64,000 nt of DNA from Microvirga thermotolerans. Lineage in GTDB: Bacteria; Pseudomonadota; Alphaproteobacteria; Rhizobiales; Beijerinckiaceae. Under the pieces are notes generated by a model. It saw nothing but the letters and a program-made list of their open reading frames with translations, did no database searches and was not told the origin of the DNA. This document shows, one piece after another, positions 19,906 to 29,981 of the stretch. Numbering within the stretch: the first letter of the stretch is position 1; every line of letters starts with the position of its first letter. The position numbers were made by a program, and so were the translations under genes. The stretch is taken from NCBI RefSeq assembly GCF_009363855.1, contig NZ_CP045423.1, forward strand, positions 3,378,001-3,442,000, read 5' to 3'.

Positions 19906-20484
19906 ATGGCGGAGCAGAACGGAAGCGATGCCGACCGGGCGCAGGAGCGAGGCCCCACGACACCCCCGCCTCAGCCCCCCGGGCTCAGCTCGGTGCTCGA
20001 GCGCAATATCCGGACCCTGAGCCAGCGGCAGAAGCAGGAGGAGGCGAAAGCCACGCTCCAGGACCGCCTCGCGGACGCGATCACGCGGTTCACCGGCAGC
20101 ATGCCTTTCGTTTACCTGCACCTCGCCGTATTCGGCTTCTGGGTCGCTGCGAACCTGGACTGGATACCCGGCATCCAAGCCTGGGATCCGTCGTTCGTCA
20201 TCCTCGCGATGGTCGCCTCGGTCGAATCGATCTTCCTCTCCACCTTCGTCCTGATCAGCCAGAACCGCATGGCCGCGGCAGCCGACCGGAGGGCGGACCT
20301 CGATCTTCAGATCAGTCTCCTCGCGGAGCACGAGATTACGAAACTCGCGACTCTCGTCTCCGCCATCGCCCAGAAACTGGGCGTCAGGACTGAGGTCGAC
20401 GAGGAATTGCACGAGATCCAGCAGGACATCGCACCGGAGGCGGTCCTCGACGAGATCGAGGAAACGAAGCCGAAACCGAGCTGA
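19906..20484 (+). CDS. DUF1003 family inner-membrane protein
   Basis: The 192-aa product matches the DUF1003 family. It has a charged, proline-rich N-terminus, a conserved LADAITRFTGSMPFVYLH entry, and two membrane helices (about 65-85 and 100-120) separated by NLDWIPGI. Then comes ISQNRMAAAADRRADLDLQI, a family hallmark, and a soluble tail. Function is unknown across the family. I chose MAEQNGS because GGGA lies 5-6 nt before it; an ATG at 19891 would add five residues. It is convergent with the polysaccharide operon and stands alone. Confidence 0.85.
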   Translation: MAEQNGSDADRAQERGPTTPPPQPPGLSSVLERNIRTLSQRQKQEEAKATLQDRLADAITRFTGSMPFVYLHLAVFGFWVAANLDWIPGIQAWDPSFVILAMVASVESIFLSTFVLISQNRMAAAADRRADLDLQISLLAEHEITKLATLVSAIAQKLGVRTEVDEELHEIQQDIAPEAVLDEIEETKPKPS

Positions 20485-20628
20485 GACGCCCGCGGCCTCC
20501 CGCGCCGGGACCCGCAGGCAGGCCGAGGCGCCTGTCCTGGCCGCAGTGCAGAAAGGTGCGTCAGACCAACCCTCGCACGCCGGCCCCTTGAGGAGCGATC
20601 AGGTTAAGGCATCGGCTGAGAAGATGCC

Positions 20629-21651
20629 CTACTCCGCAGGAGCGACGATCGCGAGCTCCGGCGCACGATTCTGCTGTGCGGTCTCCTGCTCTTTCGAGAA
20701 CCAGGCGACCGTCTCCTTCAGGCCGACCTCCAGGGAGGTTCGCGGAGACCAGTTCAGCAGTTGCTTCGCCAGCGTGATGTCCGGCCGACGGCGGCGCGGA
20801 TCGTCGACAGGCAAGGGGCGGGTCACGATCCGAGACGCAGAGCCGGTCATGGCGAGCACGCGGCGGGCGAGATCGGCGACGGTGAGCTCGACAGGATTCC
20901 CGAGATTGACCGCGCCCGTGAACGGCCCTTCATAGGCCATGAGCTTCAGGAATCCTTCGATGAGATCCGAAACGTAGCAAAAGGACCGTGTCTGGCTCCC
21001 ATCTCCATAGATGGTGATATCGTCTCCTGCCAGAGCCTGGCAGATGACGTTCGACACGACGCGCCCGTCATCCGCCCGCATCCGCGGCCCATAGGTATTG
21101 AAGATCCGGGCGATCCTCACATCCGCTCGCCCCGACCGCTTGAAGTCGAACGTCAGCGTTTCCGCGGCACGCTTGCCCTCATCGTAGCAGGCGCGAGGTC
21201 CGGTAGGATTGACGTGACCCCAGTAGCTTTCCCGCTGGGGGTGCACCTCCGGATCGCCATAGATCTCGCTGGTCGAGGCCAGGAAGAACCGCGCGCCGAT
21301 ATCCTCCGCAAGAGTCAAGAGATTGTGCGTGCCGACGACGCTCGTCAGCAACGTATGCTCGGGATCGGCCTGATAATGCGGGGGCGAGGCCGCACAGGCG
21401 AGATTGAAGATCTGATCGAACTTCATGCGCTTCGAGCGGATGCGAGCGGGCAGCGTCTTGATGATGTCCCCGTCCACAAACTCGAACCGGGGTTCGCGCT
21501 CGAGATGGCGGAGATTCTGCTTTCGGCCTGTGAGGAGGTTGTCCAATGCAACGACATGAGCTCCCTCGCTCAGAAGAGCATCGCACAGATGAGATCCCAG
21601 AAATCCGGCACCGCCCGCAACGAGGACGAGCTTGCTCTTGCCATTTTTCAT
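20629..21651 (-). CDS. UDP-glucuronate decarboxylase-type SDR (UDP-xylose synthase-like)
   Basis: This 340-aa extended short-chain dehydrogenase has the NAD-binding motif [11 protein letters not shown] near its start. It also carries the hallmark stretch of UDP-xylose synthases: [23 protein letters not shown] and the catalytic [10 protein letters not shown] (Tyr-x-x-x-Lys). The expected reaction is NAD-dependent decarboxylation of UDP-glucuronate to UDP-xylose. The start at 21651 has AAGGAG upstream and replaces a longer frame from 21690. It is the last gene of the minus operon. UDP-glucose dehydrogenase, which makes its substrate, is in the facing operon at 34289. A related UDP-sugar epimerase role is the main alternative. 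Confidence 0.8.
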   Translation of the reverse strand: MKNGKSKLVLVAGGAGFLGSHLCDALLSEGAHVVALDNLLTGRKQNLRHLEREPRFEFVDGDIIKTLPARIRSKRMKFDQIFNLACAASPPHYQADPEHTLLTSVVGTHNLLTLAEDIGARFFLASTSEIYGDPEVHPQRESYWGHVNPTGPRACYDEGKRAAETLTFDFKRSGRADVRIARIFNTYGPRMRADDGRVVSNVICQALAGDDITIYGDGSQTRSFCYVSDLIEGFLKLMAYEGPFTGAVNLGNPVELTVADLARRVLAMTGSASRIVTRPLPVDDPRRRRPDITLAKQLLNWSPRTSLEVGLKETVAWFSKEQETAQQNRAPELAIVAPAE

Positions 21652-21767
21652 GAAGACGATCTCCTTCTCAACCGGTACGCGGAGGCGCAAGGCGTGCCAG
21701 CCTCATGCGTGTCAAACGCCGAGGCTTGGCGTTCGTTCAATGTCTTCATCAGAATCTTTTCATGGCC

Positions 21768-22877
21768 TCAGGCTCCGACCTTCATCGCAAAACGGGACAT
21801 CGCCCGCTGCCTTTGGCTTGCGGCGCGGATCTCACGCTCCAGCGTTTCCGCGCGGTGCGAAGCGGTATGCGCTGCAAGAACTCTGTCGCGCGCAGCCTTG
21901 CCGAGCGCCCGCGCCCGCTCTTCAGGCCATCGCTCCAGAACTTCGACGACTTGGTCCGCATCGTTCGCGATGACGATCTCCTGACCGGGGACGAAGAACG
22001 TCTCGATCCCCTCCCAGCAGTCGGAAATGATCGGCGTAGCGCATGCGGCCGCTTCGAACAGGCGGACGCTCGGACTGTACCCTGAACGTATCATGTCCTC
22101 GCGTGTCACGTTGAGGGTAAAGCGGCTCTGCGAATAGAAGGCTGGATGCTCCCGCGGCGGGACATGCTCGATACGGGTGACGTTTTCCGGCCACGCGATG
22201 TCGGCCGGATACTGCGGACCGGCAACGGCGAAGCGCAAATGAGGCGCACGCCTTGCCGCCTCGACCAGCAACCGTTCCAGCGTCGGCTGCCGGTCCGGAC
22301 TGTAGGTTCCGAGATAGCTCAGATCCCACTTGTGCGGCCGATCGAGGACCGGGTAGGCCTCCGGGTCCACCGAGCAGTAGAGCGCCCGAGCCGCCGGGGC
22401 TCCGTACGTCTTCATGAGACGATCCAGAGTGGGGCCGCCCGTGAAGGAAAAATAGATGTCGTAGTCCGGGATGAGCTCCGGCGAGAGGTATTCGTAGTCG
22501 CCGCGTTCCAGCTTTGCGAGCGTGACGGGCGTGTCGATGTCGTAGAATGCAACGGCCCCTTCCGCCGTCCGCTGAGCCCAGCGCCCCACCGCGACGCCTT
22601 CCGGCACGTAGGAGCCGACGATCACCGCGTCGGCGGACGCGACCTCCCGCGCGAACCGTGTGAGATCTTCGAGATCGTGGTAGAAGGCAAGGCGGCAGAA
22701 GTCCGGATCGCTGAGGTCGCGGTGAGCGGCATACCAGGGAACATCGCGCTCGAGGAAAAGAATGTCATGCCCCTTCCCCGCCATTGCCTTGAGCAGAGAT
22801 CTAAAGGTCGTGGCATGCCCGTTTCCCCAGGAGGAGGACAGGCTGAGGCCGAGAACGACGATTCGGAGATTGCTCAA
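21768..22877 (-). CDS. CgeB-like glycosyltransferase (paralogue 1)
   Basis: The 369-aa protein belongs to the CgeB/Glyco_trans_1_2 type of GT-B glycosyltransferases. The N-terminus has SSSWGNGHATTFRSLL and FLERDVPWY. The C-terminal half has SRFTLNVTREDM, RLFEAAACATPIISD and IVIANDADQVVEVL, the usual donor-binding region. It is closest within the window to the product at 30578. Its start overlaps the upstream stop by 4 bp (ATGA), indicating translational coupling. Donor and acceptor cannot be read from the sequence. It is cytoplasmic, acting in surface polysaccharide synthesis by context. Confidence 0.8.
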   Translation of the reverse strand: MSNLRIVVLGLSLSSSWGNGHATTFRSLLKAMAGKGHDILFLERDVPWYAAHRDLSDPDFCRLAFYHDLEDLTRFAREVASADAVIVGSYVPEGVAVGRWAQRTAEGAVAFYDIDTPVTLAKLERGDYEYLSPELIPDYDIYFSFTGGPTLDRLMKTYGAPAARALYCSVDPEAYPVLDRPHKWDLSYLGTYSPDRQPTLERLLVEAARRAPHLRFAVAGPQYPADIAWPENVTRIEHVPPREHPAFYSQSRFTLNVTREDMIRSGYSPSVRLFEAAACATPIISDCWEGIETFFVPGQEIVIANDADQVVEVLERWPEERARALGKAARDRVLAAHTASHRAETLEREIRAASQRQRAMSRFAMKVGA

Positions 22878-23968
22878 GCGACGCTCCTTTCACGCTTCTG
22901 CGCAGCCTCTTGCCGCAGGATGGCATCGACCTCGGCGCCGCGCCGGGAATAGGTGTGCTCCGCGAGGATGCGGGCCCGGGCGGCCTCGCCGATCGTCTTG
23001 GCCCGTTGCGGCGTGAGCGCCTCCACGTGCTCCGCGACATCCTTGCCGTCACGGGCGACGAGGACCTCCTCCCCCTCCTTCAGGAACAGCTCCAGGCCGA
23101 TCCAGGCGTCGGTGATCAGGCAGGCTCCCGCTCCGGCGGCCTCGAAGACACGGGTCGCAGGCGAAAAGCCGGTGCTGGCCATCGAGTCGCGCGCGATGTT
23201 GAGCACGGCGAGCGGACTCGTGTTGAACGCATTGTGGTCCCGTGTATAGACGTGCCCGATATGGCGCACGTTCTGCGGCATCGCCTTCGTCTCCCAGCCG
23301 TTGCCGCCGATCAGGAACCGGCGCTGAGGAAGGCGGGCCGCGGGCTCCAGGAAGAACTGCTCGACCCGCGCCTCGCGGTCCGGGAGCCTGTTGCCGAGGA
23401 ACGAGAGATCGGCCTCGAAGCGGCCGTCGGGCGGGACCGGATGGTGGGTCGAAGGATCGAGCGCGTTGTAGATCGGCACGCAGCGCCGCGCACCGAAGCC
23501 CTCGTAAGCCTCCACGACAGGCGGGCCGCCGCCATAGGTGAGGACGAGGTCGAGGGACGGCATCGCCCGATGCAGCGCATGGCCGGGGTTCTGGCGGAGC
23601 TCGCTCAGCGTTGCCGGCGCATCCACGTCCCAGAAGATCCGAATGGCGTCCGGACGGGAGGCCGCAATCACGCCTTCGAGCAGCTCGTCGTCGAACACTC
23701 CGACGCCGGACGCCTTCACCACCACATCGGCGCGTCCCGCTTCGGCGATCACGCTGCGCAGCGCCTCCTCCGTGGCAGGATAAACCTTCACCTTCGCCCA
23801 CTCCGGAGGGTCGATGTCCCGGTGCTGCTGCCGGTCGAACGCGTCGGGCTCGTAGAAGGTGACGTCGTACCCCCTGCGTGCCAGGTCGCTCAGAAGACCG
23901 CGATAATAGGTGGCGGCGCCGTTCCAGTACGACGACAGAAGGCTGGAACCGTAGAAGGCGATCTTCAT
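22874..23968 (-). CDS. CgeB-like glycosyltransferase (paralogue 2)
   Basis: The 364-aa product has the same layout as its neighbours: an N-terminal SSLLSSYWNGAATYYRGLL and a C-terminal LNIARDSMASTGFSPATRVFE followed by GACLITDAWIGLELFL. These mark a CgeB-like GT-B enzyme. The WNG signature at the N-terminus is shared by all four paralogues in the locus. It overlaps both neighbours by 4 bp, so the three genes are translated as a unit. Substrates are unknown. Confidence 0.8.
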   Translation of the reverse strand: MKIAFYGSSLLSSYWNGAATYYRGLLSDLARRGYDVTFYEPDAFDRQQHRDIDPPEWAKVKVYPATEEALRSVIAEAGRADVVVKASGVGVFDDELLEGVIAASRPDAIRIFWDVDAPATLSELRQNPGHALHRAMPSLDLVLTYGGGPPVVEAYEGFGARRCVPIYNALDPSTHHPVPPDGRFEADLSFLGNRLPDREARVEQFFLEPAARLPQRRFLIGGNGWETKAMPQNVRHIGHVYTRDHNAFNTSPLAVLNIARDSMASTGFSPATRVFEAAGAGACLITDAWIGLELFLKEGEEVLVARDGKDVAEHVEALTPQRAKTIGEAARARILAEHTYSRRGAEVDAILRQEAAQKRERSVA

Positions 23969-25077
23969 GCTGTCATCTCCATGGGCGCGCTGGCGCCGTG
24001 ATTGGCCAGAATGGCGAGTAGTTCATCGACGCGATGGGCGCAGGAGTGCCTGCTGCGGATGGTTTCCAGACCGCTTGCGACGAGAGACCGTCTGAGGCCC
24101 TCGTCGTTACGGATAGCCTCGAGATGGTGGACCATCTCCGCCTCGCTGCCCGCGACCAGGTAATCGGTTCCGGGCCGGAACAGGCCTTCCGCATCGTCCC
24201 ATGGAGCGGAGACAAGCGGGATTCCGCAGGCCAGCGCCTCGAAGACCCGAATCGTCGGGATGCCGGGCAGCATGTCCACGTAGAAGCGGCGCGGCACATG
24301 GACGGTCGCGAGATGACGGGAGAAGATCTCCGGCGCCCGTGCGTTGGGCAGCCATCCCCGGTACATCGCTCCATAGCGGGAGAGGGTCTCCAGCGCATGA
24401 TCGGGGTAGCGGACGCCATAGACGTCGAGCGGCAATCCTACGGTCGCGGCCGGACGGAAGAGGAAGCTCTCCAGTTCCGCGCTCCGCTCGTCGTCGCCCC
24501 AGTTCCCGATCCAGACGAGCCCTTTGCGCCCCTCCTCCACCTCGGGTGGGCGGAACAGGCGCGTATCCGCGGCCTCATGCCAGACATGGACGCGATCTCC
24601 CCAACCCCAGCGGCGATAGACGCGGGCCAAAGCCTCCCCGAAGGCGAGAACCCCGTCATAGCCATTCAGATCGAACTGCCGGATGGCGTTGGGATCGCTG
24701 ACGGCCCGATGGTGCGTATCGTGGAAAAGAAGAGTGAACGGCGCGCCTTGCCTGCGGAGCCTTCCGATTGCGGCGACGAGCCAAGGCTCGTTCCACTCGT
24801 GAACGATGACGACGTCAGCCTCCTGAAGCGCCGCAGAGAGATCGAGATCCGGCGCGAAGGTGCGCGACGACAGTTCCGGATAAAGTTCGCGATAGGCCCG
24901 AAGCCCAGCCTCCCCATGATCCTTGAGGAGATTCTGGAGGCTCCAGGCCTCGGCTGGCTCGAAGGCTTCGACGGCGTGCCCGCGATGCGACAGCTCACGC
25001 AGAACTCCGCGCAGGAAATGCGCGTTGCCATGATTCCAGCAGGATGCGAGCGAATGGGTGAAATACACGAACTTCAT
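23965..25077 (-). CDS. CgeB-like glycosyltransferase (paralogue 3)
   Basis: The 370-aa start at MKFVYFTHSL (25077) forms an ATGA overlap with the upstream stop. A longer frame from 25155 would run deep into the upstream gene and is rejected. The protein has the family's SCWNHGNAHFLRG N-terminus, VIVHEWNEPWL in the middle, and a donor-site region with FYVDMLPGIPTIRVFEALACGIPLVSAPW. It is the most diverged of the four paralogues and probably makes a different linkage. Function follows from the fold and the operon only. Confidence 0.8.
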   Translation of the reverse strand: MKFVYFTHSLASCWNHGNAHFLRGVLRELSHRGHAVEAFEPAEAWSLQNLLKDHGEAGLRAYRELYPELSSRTFAPDLDLSAALQEADVVIVHEWNEPWLVAAIGRLRRQGAPFTLLFHDTHHRAVSDPNAIRQFDLNGYDGVLAFGEALARVYRRWGWGDRVHVWHEAADTRLFRPPEVEEGRKGLVWIGNWGDDERSAELESFLFRPAATVGLPLDVYGVRYPDHALETLSRYGAMYRGWLPNARAPEIFSRHLATVHVPRRFYVDMLPGIPTIRVFEALACGIPLVSAPWDDAEGLFRPGTDYLVAGSEAEMVHHLEAIRNDEGLRRSLVASGLETIRSRHSCAHRVDELLAILANHGASAPMEMTA

Positions 25078-26198
25078 GCGGCAGCATCCTCGACGCGAAT
25101 CCGGGCGATGCCCGTTGACAGCAGATCGCCGTAAGCCGTCATCACGCCGGCACACATCGCATCTACGCTATAGGCCCGGGATCGAGCCTTCGCCGCCTCT
25201 CCCATGCGGCGGCGGCGTTCCTCGTCCCCGGCAAGCTCCTCGACGACCTTTGCAAAAGCCTCCGGATCGTCGGGCGGCACGAACTCGGCCGCCTCTCCCC
25301 ACAGCTCCCGGAAGGTTGGAATGTCCGAAAGAACGAGCGCACAGCCGGCCTGCGCAGCCTCAAGGACGGCAAGGCCGAAAGGTTCATAAAGCGCTGCGGA
25401 CGCAAAGATCGGCTGCAGGCCCAGGTGACGCGCCACCTCGTCATCGGTCACGCTCCCGAGCACGCGTGCATGGGAGGCCTCTACACGCGCGCCGTTCGGA
25501 CCTTCCAATGCACCGGCGGCGATAACGGGGATGGACAGCCGGGCCGCGGCACGGTCCAGGACGGAAAAGTTCTTTCCCTCGTCCCACAGCCGGCCAGCCG
25601 TGAAGACGAAGGGATCCGCAGTCGGGCTGCCCTCGACCTGCGCGGGACGACGTCCGTTCCGGACGACGCGCGGCGGGCCTGAAAGTCCATAGGTCTCCTG
25701 CGTCGCAAGGGCAAAGGCCTTAGTTGGCGCAAGGAGCAGAGCGGAAGCCGCATAACCCCGCCGGACGAGTTCGGTTCGCCAGACGAATTCCTCGGGGAGC
25801 GCTCCCCCACGAACCGAGCGCCACCAGGTCGCCACGCAGGAATGGCATATGGAGACGATAGGCGCCGCGAAGTCGGCGGACGCGGCGAGCGCCGGGTTGT
25901 TGAGATGGACGATATCCGCCCCTGTCCGACCGGCAAGCTCCGCCACCGCTCGCCCGGCCGCCTCGACCTCGGCTGCGTCCTGCGCAATCCAGTCCAGAGG
26001 CAGCCCCGTCGCGATGAGGTCGACGCCGGCGGCCTCTGCCGCGGATTTCTGCGCGGGCGAGGGATCCGGGCCGAGCACGGCCAGAACCACCTGCGCACCC
26101 TTCCTGCAAAGGCCGGCGGACAGGTCCAGGGCATATTGCCAGACCCCGCCGACGGCGTCGGCCGTCATCAGGATCCTCGGTGTACGGTCCCGGCTCAT
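25074..26198 (-). CDS. GT4-type glycosyltransferase
   Basis: The 374-aa protein is a GT-B enzyme of the GT4/GT1 superfamily. It opens with ILMTADAVGGVWQYALDL and has ADIVHLNNPAL in the acceptor domain. The E-x7-E motif is in EPFGLAVLEAAQ, followed by GCALVLSDIPTFRELWG, which positions the nucleotide-sugar donor. Unlike the next three genes it is not CgeB-like. It overlaps the following gene by 4 bp and lies 55 bp after the epimerase gene. A cytoplasmic role in polysaccharide assembly is likely; the sugar is unknown. Confidence 0.85.
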   Translation of the reverse strand: MSRDRTPRILMTADAVGGVWQYALDLSAGLCRKGAQVVLAVLGPDPSPAQKSAAEAAGVDLIATGLPLDWIAQDAAEVEAAGRAVAELAGRTGADIVHLNNPALAASADFAAPIVSICHSCVATWWRSVRGGALPEEFVWRTELVRRGYAASALLLAPTKAFALATQETYGLSGPPRVVRNGRRPAQVEGSPTADPFVFTAGRLWDEGKNFSVLDRAAARLSIPVIAAGALEGPNGARVEASHARVLGSVTDDEVARHLGLQPIFASAALYEPFGLAVLEAAQAGCALVLSDIPTFRELWGEAAEFVPPDDPEAFAKVVEELAGDEERRRRMGEAAKARSRAYSVDAMCAGVMTAYGDLLSTGIARIRVEDAAA

Positions 26199-26253
26199 CT
26201 CTGCGTATCCGGAAACAGGCTGCGGCTCGAGCCGGGGAGGTTCTGCGCCTGAA

Positions 26254-27369
26254 TCATGACACGGCCTCGGCCGCTTGAGAGAAGATGGCTTCTCTCGGTG
26301 CGAGGGAGAGACCTCTCTCCTCGGAGAGCCATTGAGCCAAGGCGCCGACTCCCTGGCGCCATGGAACCGGCTTCTTGAGATCGAGCGTGCGCGCAGCCAG
26401 GCGCGTATCCGACACGTAATAGCGCTGATCGCCCGCTCGCCAGTCGGAGTAGTTTGTCTCCACGGGGCGGCCGATCAGCGTCTCGATGTGAGCGACGAGT
26501 TGCTTCAGACTGATGGCGTTCTCAGGTCCGCCACCGAGATTGAAGGCCCGCCCCCGAATGCTGCCGATCTTCTTCCAGGCCGCGGCATAGGCCTGCACGG
26601 CGTCGGAGATGTCCAGCACGTCCCGCACCTGACATCCGTCGCCGTAGATCGAGATCGGCTCGCCCTTGAGGGCCTGGATGAGGAAATGGGCGACCCAGCC
26701 CTGATCCTCCGTGCCCATCTGCCGCTGTCCATAGATGCAGCTCATCCGCAGCACGCAGGTCGGCACCCCGAACGAGCGTGCGTAGTCGAGGACGTACTGG
26801 TCCGCGGCCCCTTTCGAGCACCCGTAGGGCGTGTGAAAATCGAGCGGTCGCCTTTCGCCGATCCCCGTGCTCCTGATGTCCGGATCCAGGGGAACATAGG
26901 CATCCCCCTCCTTCTCGAGGGCGATATCGGCAAGATCGCCATAAACCTTGTTGGTGGAGGCGAAGATGAGAGGAACGGGCTCGGTGCGCTTGCGCAGGGC
27001 ATCGAGCAGGTTCAGCGTGCCGCGGACATTGATGTCGAAGTCTTCCCTGGGCGAAACGAGGCTCGTCGTCACTGCAACCTGCGCTGCCATATGGAAGACG
27101 GCCTGCGCGTCCTTCGCCGCCTCTGCCGCGGCAGCCTCGTCCCGCACGTCCGCGGTGACTGCGGAGATCCTCGCCGGGTGCCTTTTCTTCAACCAGACCA
27201 GATTCGCGTCGACGCCAGGCCGCGCAAGGGCGTCATACACGAGCACATCATACCCTTCGCTTGCGAAACGGTCCGCCAGGTTGGAACCGATGAACCCCGC
27301 CCCTCCCGTGATGAGAACCGGGCGTCGGCGCGGAATCGCGGGAGACGCTGCACTTCCATCCTTCGTCAT
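26254..27369 (-). CDS. NAD-dependent sugar epimerase (CDP-paratose 2-epimerase-like)
   Basis: This 371-aa extended SDR has the coenzyme motif TGGAGFIGSN, the STNKVYGD loop and the active-site YGCSKGAADQ (Tyr-x-x-x-Lys). The following RMSCIYGQRQMG and EDQGWVAHF are typical of CDP-paratose/CDP-tyvelose 2-epimerase-like proteins, though these are often annotated from similarity alone. The start at 27369 overlaps the upstream stop (ATGA) and has better support than an earlier frame from 27444. It probably supplies an epimerised nucleotide sugar to the glycosyltransferases downstream. Confidence 0.8.
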   Translation of the reverse strand: MTKDGSAASPAIPRRRPVLITGGAGFIGSNLADRFASEGYDVLVYDALARPGVDANLVWLKKRHPARISAVTADVRDEAAAAEAAKDAQAVFHMAAQVAVTTSLVSPREDFDINVRGTLNLLDALRKRTEPVPLIFASTNKVYGDLADIALEKEGDAYVPLDPDIRSTGIGERRPLDFHTPYGCSKGAADQYVLDYARSFGVPTCVLRMSCIYGQRQMGTEDQGWVAHFLIQALKGEPISIYGDGCQVRDVLDISDAVQAYAAAWKKIGSIRGRAFNLGGGPENAISLKQLVAHIETLIGRPVETNYSDWRAGDQRYYVSDTRLAARTLDLKKPVPWRQGVGALAQWLSEERGLSLAPREAIFSQAAEAVS

Positions 27370-28478
27370 GCCACGAGCCCCCGCGCTTCGAGCTCCTTGC
27401 GCGCCTCCTGAACGAGATCCTTGGCCTCCTGCTTGGCCACCCATTCGGCGAGCTCCGCCAGCCCTTCCGAGAAATCCCGGCGCGGGGCGTACCCGAGCTC
27501 CTGCCGGATCTTCGAGATATCGGCGATGCAGTGCCGGATGTCGCCAACCCGCGCCTTCCCCGTGATCTCCGGCGCGATCGGCCGACCCATCGCCTGACCG
27601 AGCAGCTCGGCGACCTCGCTGACCGTCCTGTCCTGGCCGCTACCGACATTGAAGACGCCGCCCGGCGCCTTCTCGTGTTCGAGCGCCAGTACGAAGGCCT
27701 GCGCGACGTCCTCCACGTGTACGAAATCCCGCCGCTGACGTCCGTCCTCGAAGATCATCGGCGGCTGCCCGTTATGCAGGCGCGACGCAAAGATGGCGAG
27801 AACGCCCGTATAAGGGTTGGACAGCGCCTGGCCCGGGCCGTAGACATTCCAGAGCCGCAGAGCGACGCCTTCCATGCCGTATGCCGGGGCAAGCGTGAGC
27901 GTCAGGCGCTCCTGAACGTATTTCGACAATGCGTAGACGGAGGCGAGTGCCGGCCGCTTCCACTCCGGCGTCGGCACCGGAACGAGCGGCCTGCCTTGCG
28001 CATCCGTGGGATCCCACGGATCGCGCTCGCTCGCGCGGGGAGCTCGAACCGCGTCCTCGTGGACGTTTCCGTCCACGTCGCGGTACAGACCCTCGCCATA
28101 GATGCTCATGGAGGATGCGACGACCACGCGCCGGACGGGATTGTCGATCAGCTGCTGGAAAAGAACGGCGGTGCCGTAGTCGTTGACGGAAACATATCGA
28201 TCGACGGCATACATGCTCTGTCCGACGCCGACTTCCGCCGCGAGGTGAACGACCTTGGTCGCTCCCTTCAGCGCCCGAAGAAGCGCGGCCTCGTCCCGCA
28301 CATCGCCGACGACGACCTCCACCTCCGGATCGAGCCCGTCCGCCTCCGTCTTGTCGCCATGGACCTGTTCGATGAGGCTGTCGAGGACCCTCACCTTATG
28401 CCCCCGTTCGAGACAGGCACGTGCAACGTGCCGGCCGATGAAACCTGCGCCGCCGGTAATAAGGATCGTATCTGTCAC
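27366..28478 (-). CDS. NAD-dependent sugar epimerase (dTDP-rhamnose 4-epimerase-like)
   Basis: The first gene of the minus operon starts at a GTG (28478; V-T-D-T-I-L-I-T-G-G) with GGAG 7 nt upstream. A longer ATG frame from 28634 would add 52 residues without family resemblance. The 370-aa extended SDR has TGGAGFIGRH, SSMSIYGEG, and the catalytic YALSKYVQE. LRLWNVYGPGQALSNPYTG and DGRQRRDFVHVEDVA resemble dTDP-L-rhamnose 4-epimerases and UDP-galactose epimerases. The exact substrate is uncertain. A 4-bp overlap couples it to the next epimerase. Confidence 0.8.
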   Translation of the reverse strand: MTDTILITGGAGFIGRHVARACLERGHKVRVLDSLIEQVHGDKTEADGLDPEVEVVVGDVRDEAALLRALKGATKVVHLAAEVGVGQSMYAVDRYVSVNDYGTAVLFQQLIDNPVRRVVVASSMSIYGEGLYRDVDGNVHEDAVRAPRASERDPWDPTDAQGRPLVPVPTPEWKRPALASVYALSKYVQERLTLTLAPAYGMEGVALRLWNVYGPGQALSNPYTGVLAIFASRLHNGQPPMIFEDGRQRRDFVHVEDVAQAFVLALEHEKAPGGVFNVGSGQDRTVSEVAELLGQAMGRPIAPEITGKARVGDIRHCIADISKIRQELGYAPRRDFSEGLAELAEWVAKQEAKDLVQEARKELEARGLVA

Positions 28479-28883
28479 AGCATGTCTCCGAACATGTTCA
28501 GGCGCGGGCGCCGTTGCGCTAGGCAGAACCAAGCGCACTCCCGCCGAAACGGGCGGACCGGGCAGACGAAGGTCCGCTCGCTTCGGATCGGAGGCAAACG
28601 ACCGTGCAGCGCAAGGCGAGAACGCATGCGCCACGACCGCCCCTAAAGCTTGGCCTTACCGTCAAACGCCGGAGGATCATCTTTGTTCCTGCCTTGGTAG
28701 TTTAGGCGCCCAGAAGCAAAGACAAGAGTCTCAGAAGGAGATTCGGAGGCGGAACAACCACTCCCGTCGCGCGTTGACGGCCAAGCTTTGGGAGGTCCAG
28801 CCCGGCACGTCCCGGCTGCCGAAGGGCGCTGGCGTCCTATGCGGCGGGCTGCGTTGCCCGGGCTCGCAGGGGAGAGGTTCGTC
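28479..28883. other. Divergent promoter region of the two polysaccharide operons
   Basis: These 405 bp lie between divergent start codons, so both operon promoters should be here. The region around 28660-28740 is the most AT-rich part and the best place for them. I could not identify a pair of hexamers with confidence. Open frames reading in from both genes lack start signals and are rejected as coding. Confidence 0.4.
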
Positions 28884-29966
28884 ATGGGCTCGCGCAAGGT
28901 CCGCGTTGGGATCGTCGGGGTTGGCAATTGCGCATCCTCCTTCGTTCAGGGCTTGACCTATTACCGGGACGCTCGAAACAACGAGCCGGTTCCCGGCCTC
29001 ATGAATGTGGAACTCGGGGGCTACCATGTGAGCGACATCGAGATCGCCGCCGCCTTCGACATCAGTGCCTCCAAAGTCGGCCGCGATGTCTCGGAGGCGA
29101 TCTTCGCACGGCCCAACAACACGCAGCGTTTCAGTTCCGTGCCGTCCACGGGCGTCACGGTCCGCCGCGGGAAAACCCTCGACGGACTTGGAAAGTACCT
29201 GCGCGACGTCGTGGAGGAGTCGGAGGACGAACCGGCCGACGTAGCCGAAATCCTCCGCCAGTCCCGCACCGACGTGCTCGTCTCCTACCTGCCGGTCGGC
29301 TCCCAGAAGGCGACGGAGTGGTATGCGGAGCAGGCGCTCGAAGCGGGATGCGCCTTCGTGAACTGCATCCCGGTCTTCATCGCCTCCCATCCCGACTGGC
29401 GCAAGCGCTTCGAGGAGAGGGGTCTTCCCATCGTCGGAGACGACATCAAGAGCCAAGTCGGCGCGACCATCGTTCACCGGGTCCTCGCCAATCTCTTCCG
29501 CGAACGTGGGGTCAGGCTCGACCGCACCTACCAGCTCAACTTCGGCGGCAACACCGACTTCCAGAACATGCTCGAACGGGAGCGCCTGGAGTCCAAGAAG
29601 ATTTCCAAGACGCAGGCCGTGTCGAGCCAGCTCGAGATCCCTCTCCCTGCCGACGACATCCATGTGGGGCCGAGCGACCATGTTCCCTGGCTGACCGACC
29701 GCAAGTGGGCTTATATCCGCCTCGAGGGCACCACCTTCGGCGGCGTCCCTCTCAACCTCGAGCTGAAGCTTGAGGTGTGGGACTCCCCGAACTCGGCCGG
29801 TATCGTCATCGATGCCGTGCGCTGTGCGAAGCTTGCGATGGACCGCAAGATCGGCGGCGCGCTCATCGGCCCATCGAGCTATTTCATGAAGTCGCCGCCC
29901 GAGCAGTTCACCGACAACGAGGCGCGGGAAAGGACTATTCGCTTCATCGACGGCGACGACGACTGA
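28884..29966 (+). CDS. ino1: myo-Inositol-1(3)-phosphate synthase
   Basis: The 360-aa product is the short actinobacterial/archaeal type of inositol-phosphate synthase, which converts glucose 6-phosphate to inositol 3-phosphate using NAD. It has the Rossmann motif [27 protein letters not shown], the substrate-site [13 protein letters not shown] and [10 protein letters not shown]. Length matches that subfamily; yeast-type enzymes are much longer. The start is fixed by GGGGAGAGG 6 nt before MGSRKV; an earlier frame from 28788 is rejected. It leads the plus operon, 15 bp before a phosphatase gene. Symbol follows family usage. Confidence 0.88.
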   Translation: MGSRKVRVGIVGVGNCASSFVQGLTYYRDARNNEPVPGLMNVELGGYHVSDIEIAAAFDISASKVGRDVSEAIFARPNNTQRFSSVPSTGVTVRRGKTLDGLGKYLRDVVEESEDEPADVAEILRQSRTDVLVSYLPVGSQKATEWYAEQALEAGCAFVNCIPVFIASHPDWRKRFEERGLPIVGDDIKSQVGATIVHRVLANLFRERGVRLDRTYQLNFGGNTDFQNMLERERLESKKISKTQAVSSQLEIPLPADDIHVGPSDHVPWLTDRKWAYIRLEGTTFGGVPLNLELKLEVWDSPNSAGIVIDAVRCAKLAMDRKIGGALIGPSSYFMKSPPEQFTDNEARERTIRFIDGDDD

Positions 29967-29981
29967 GCCTCGGACCCTGCC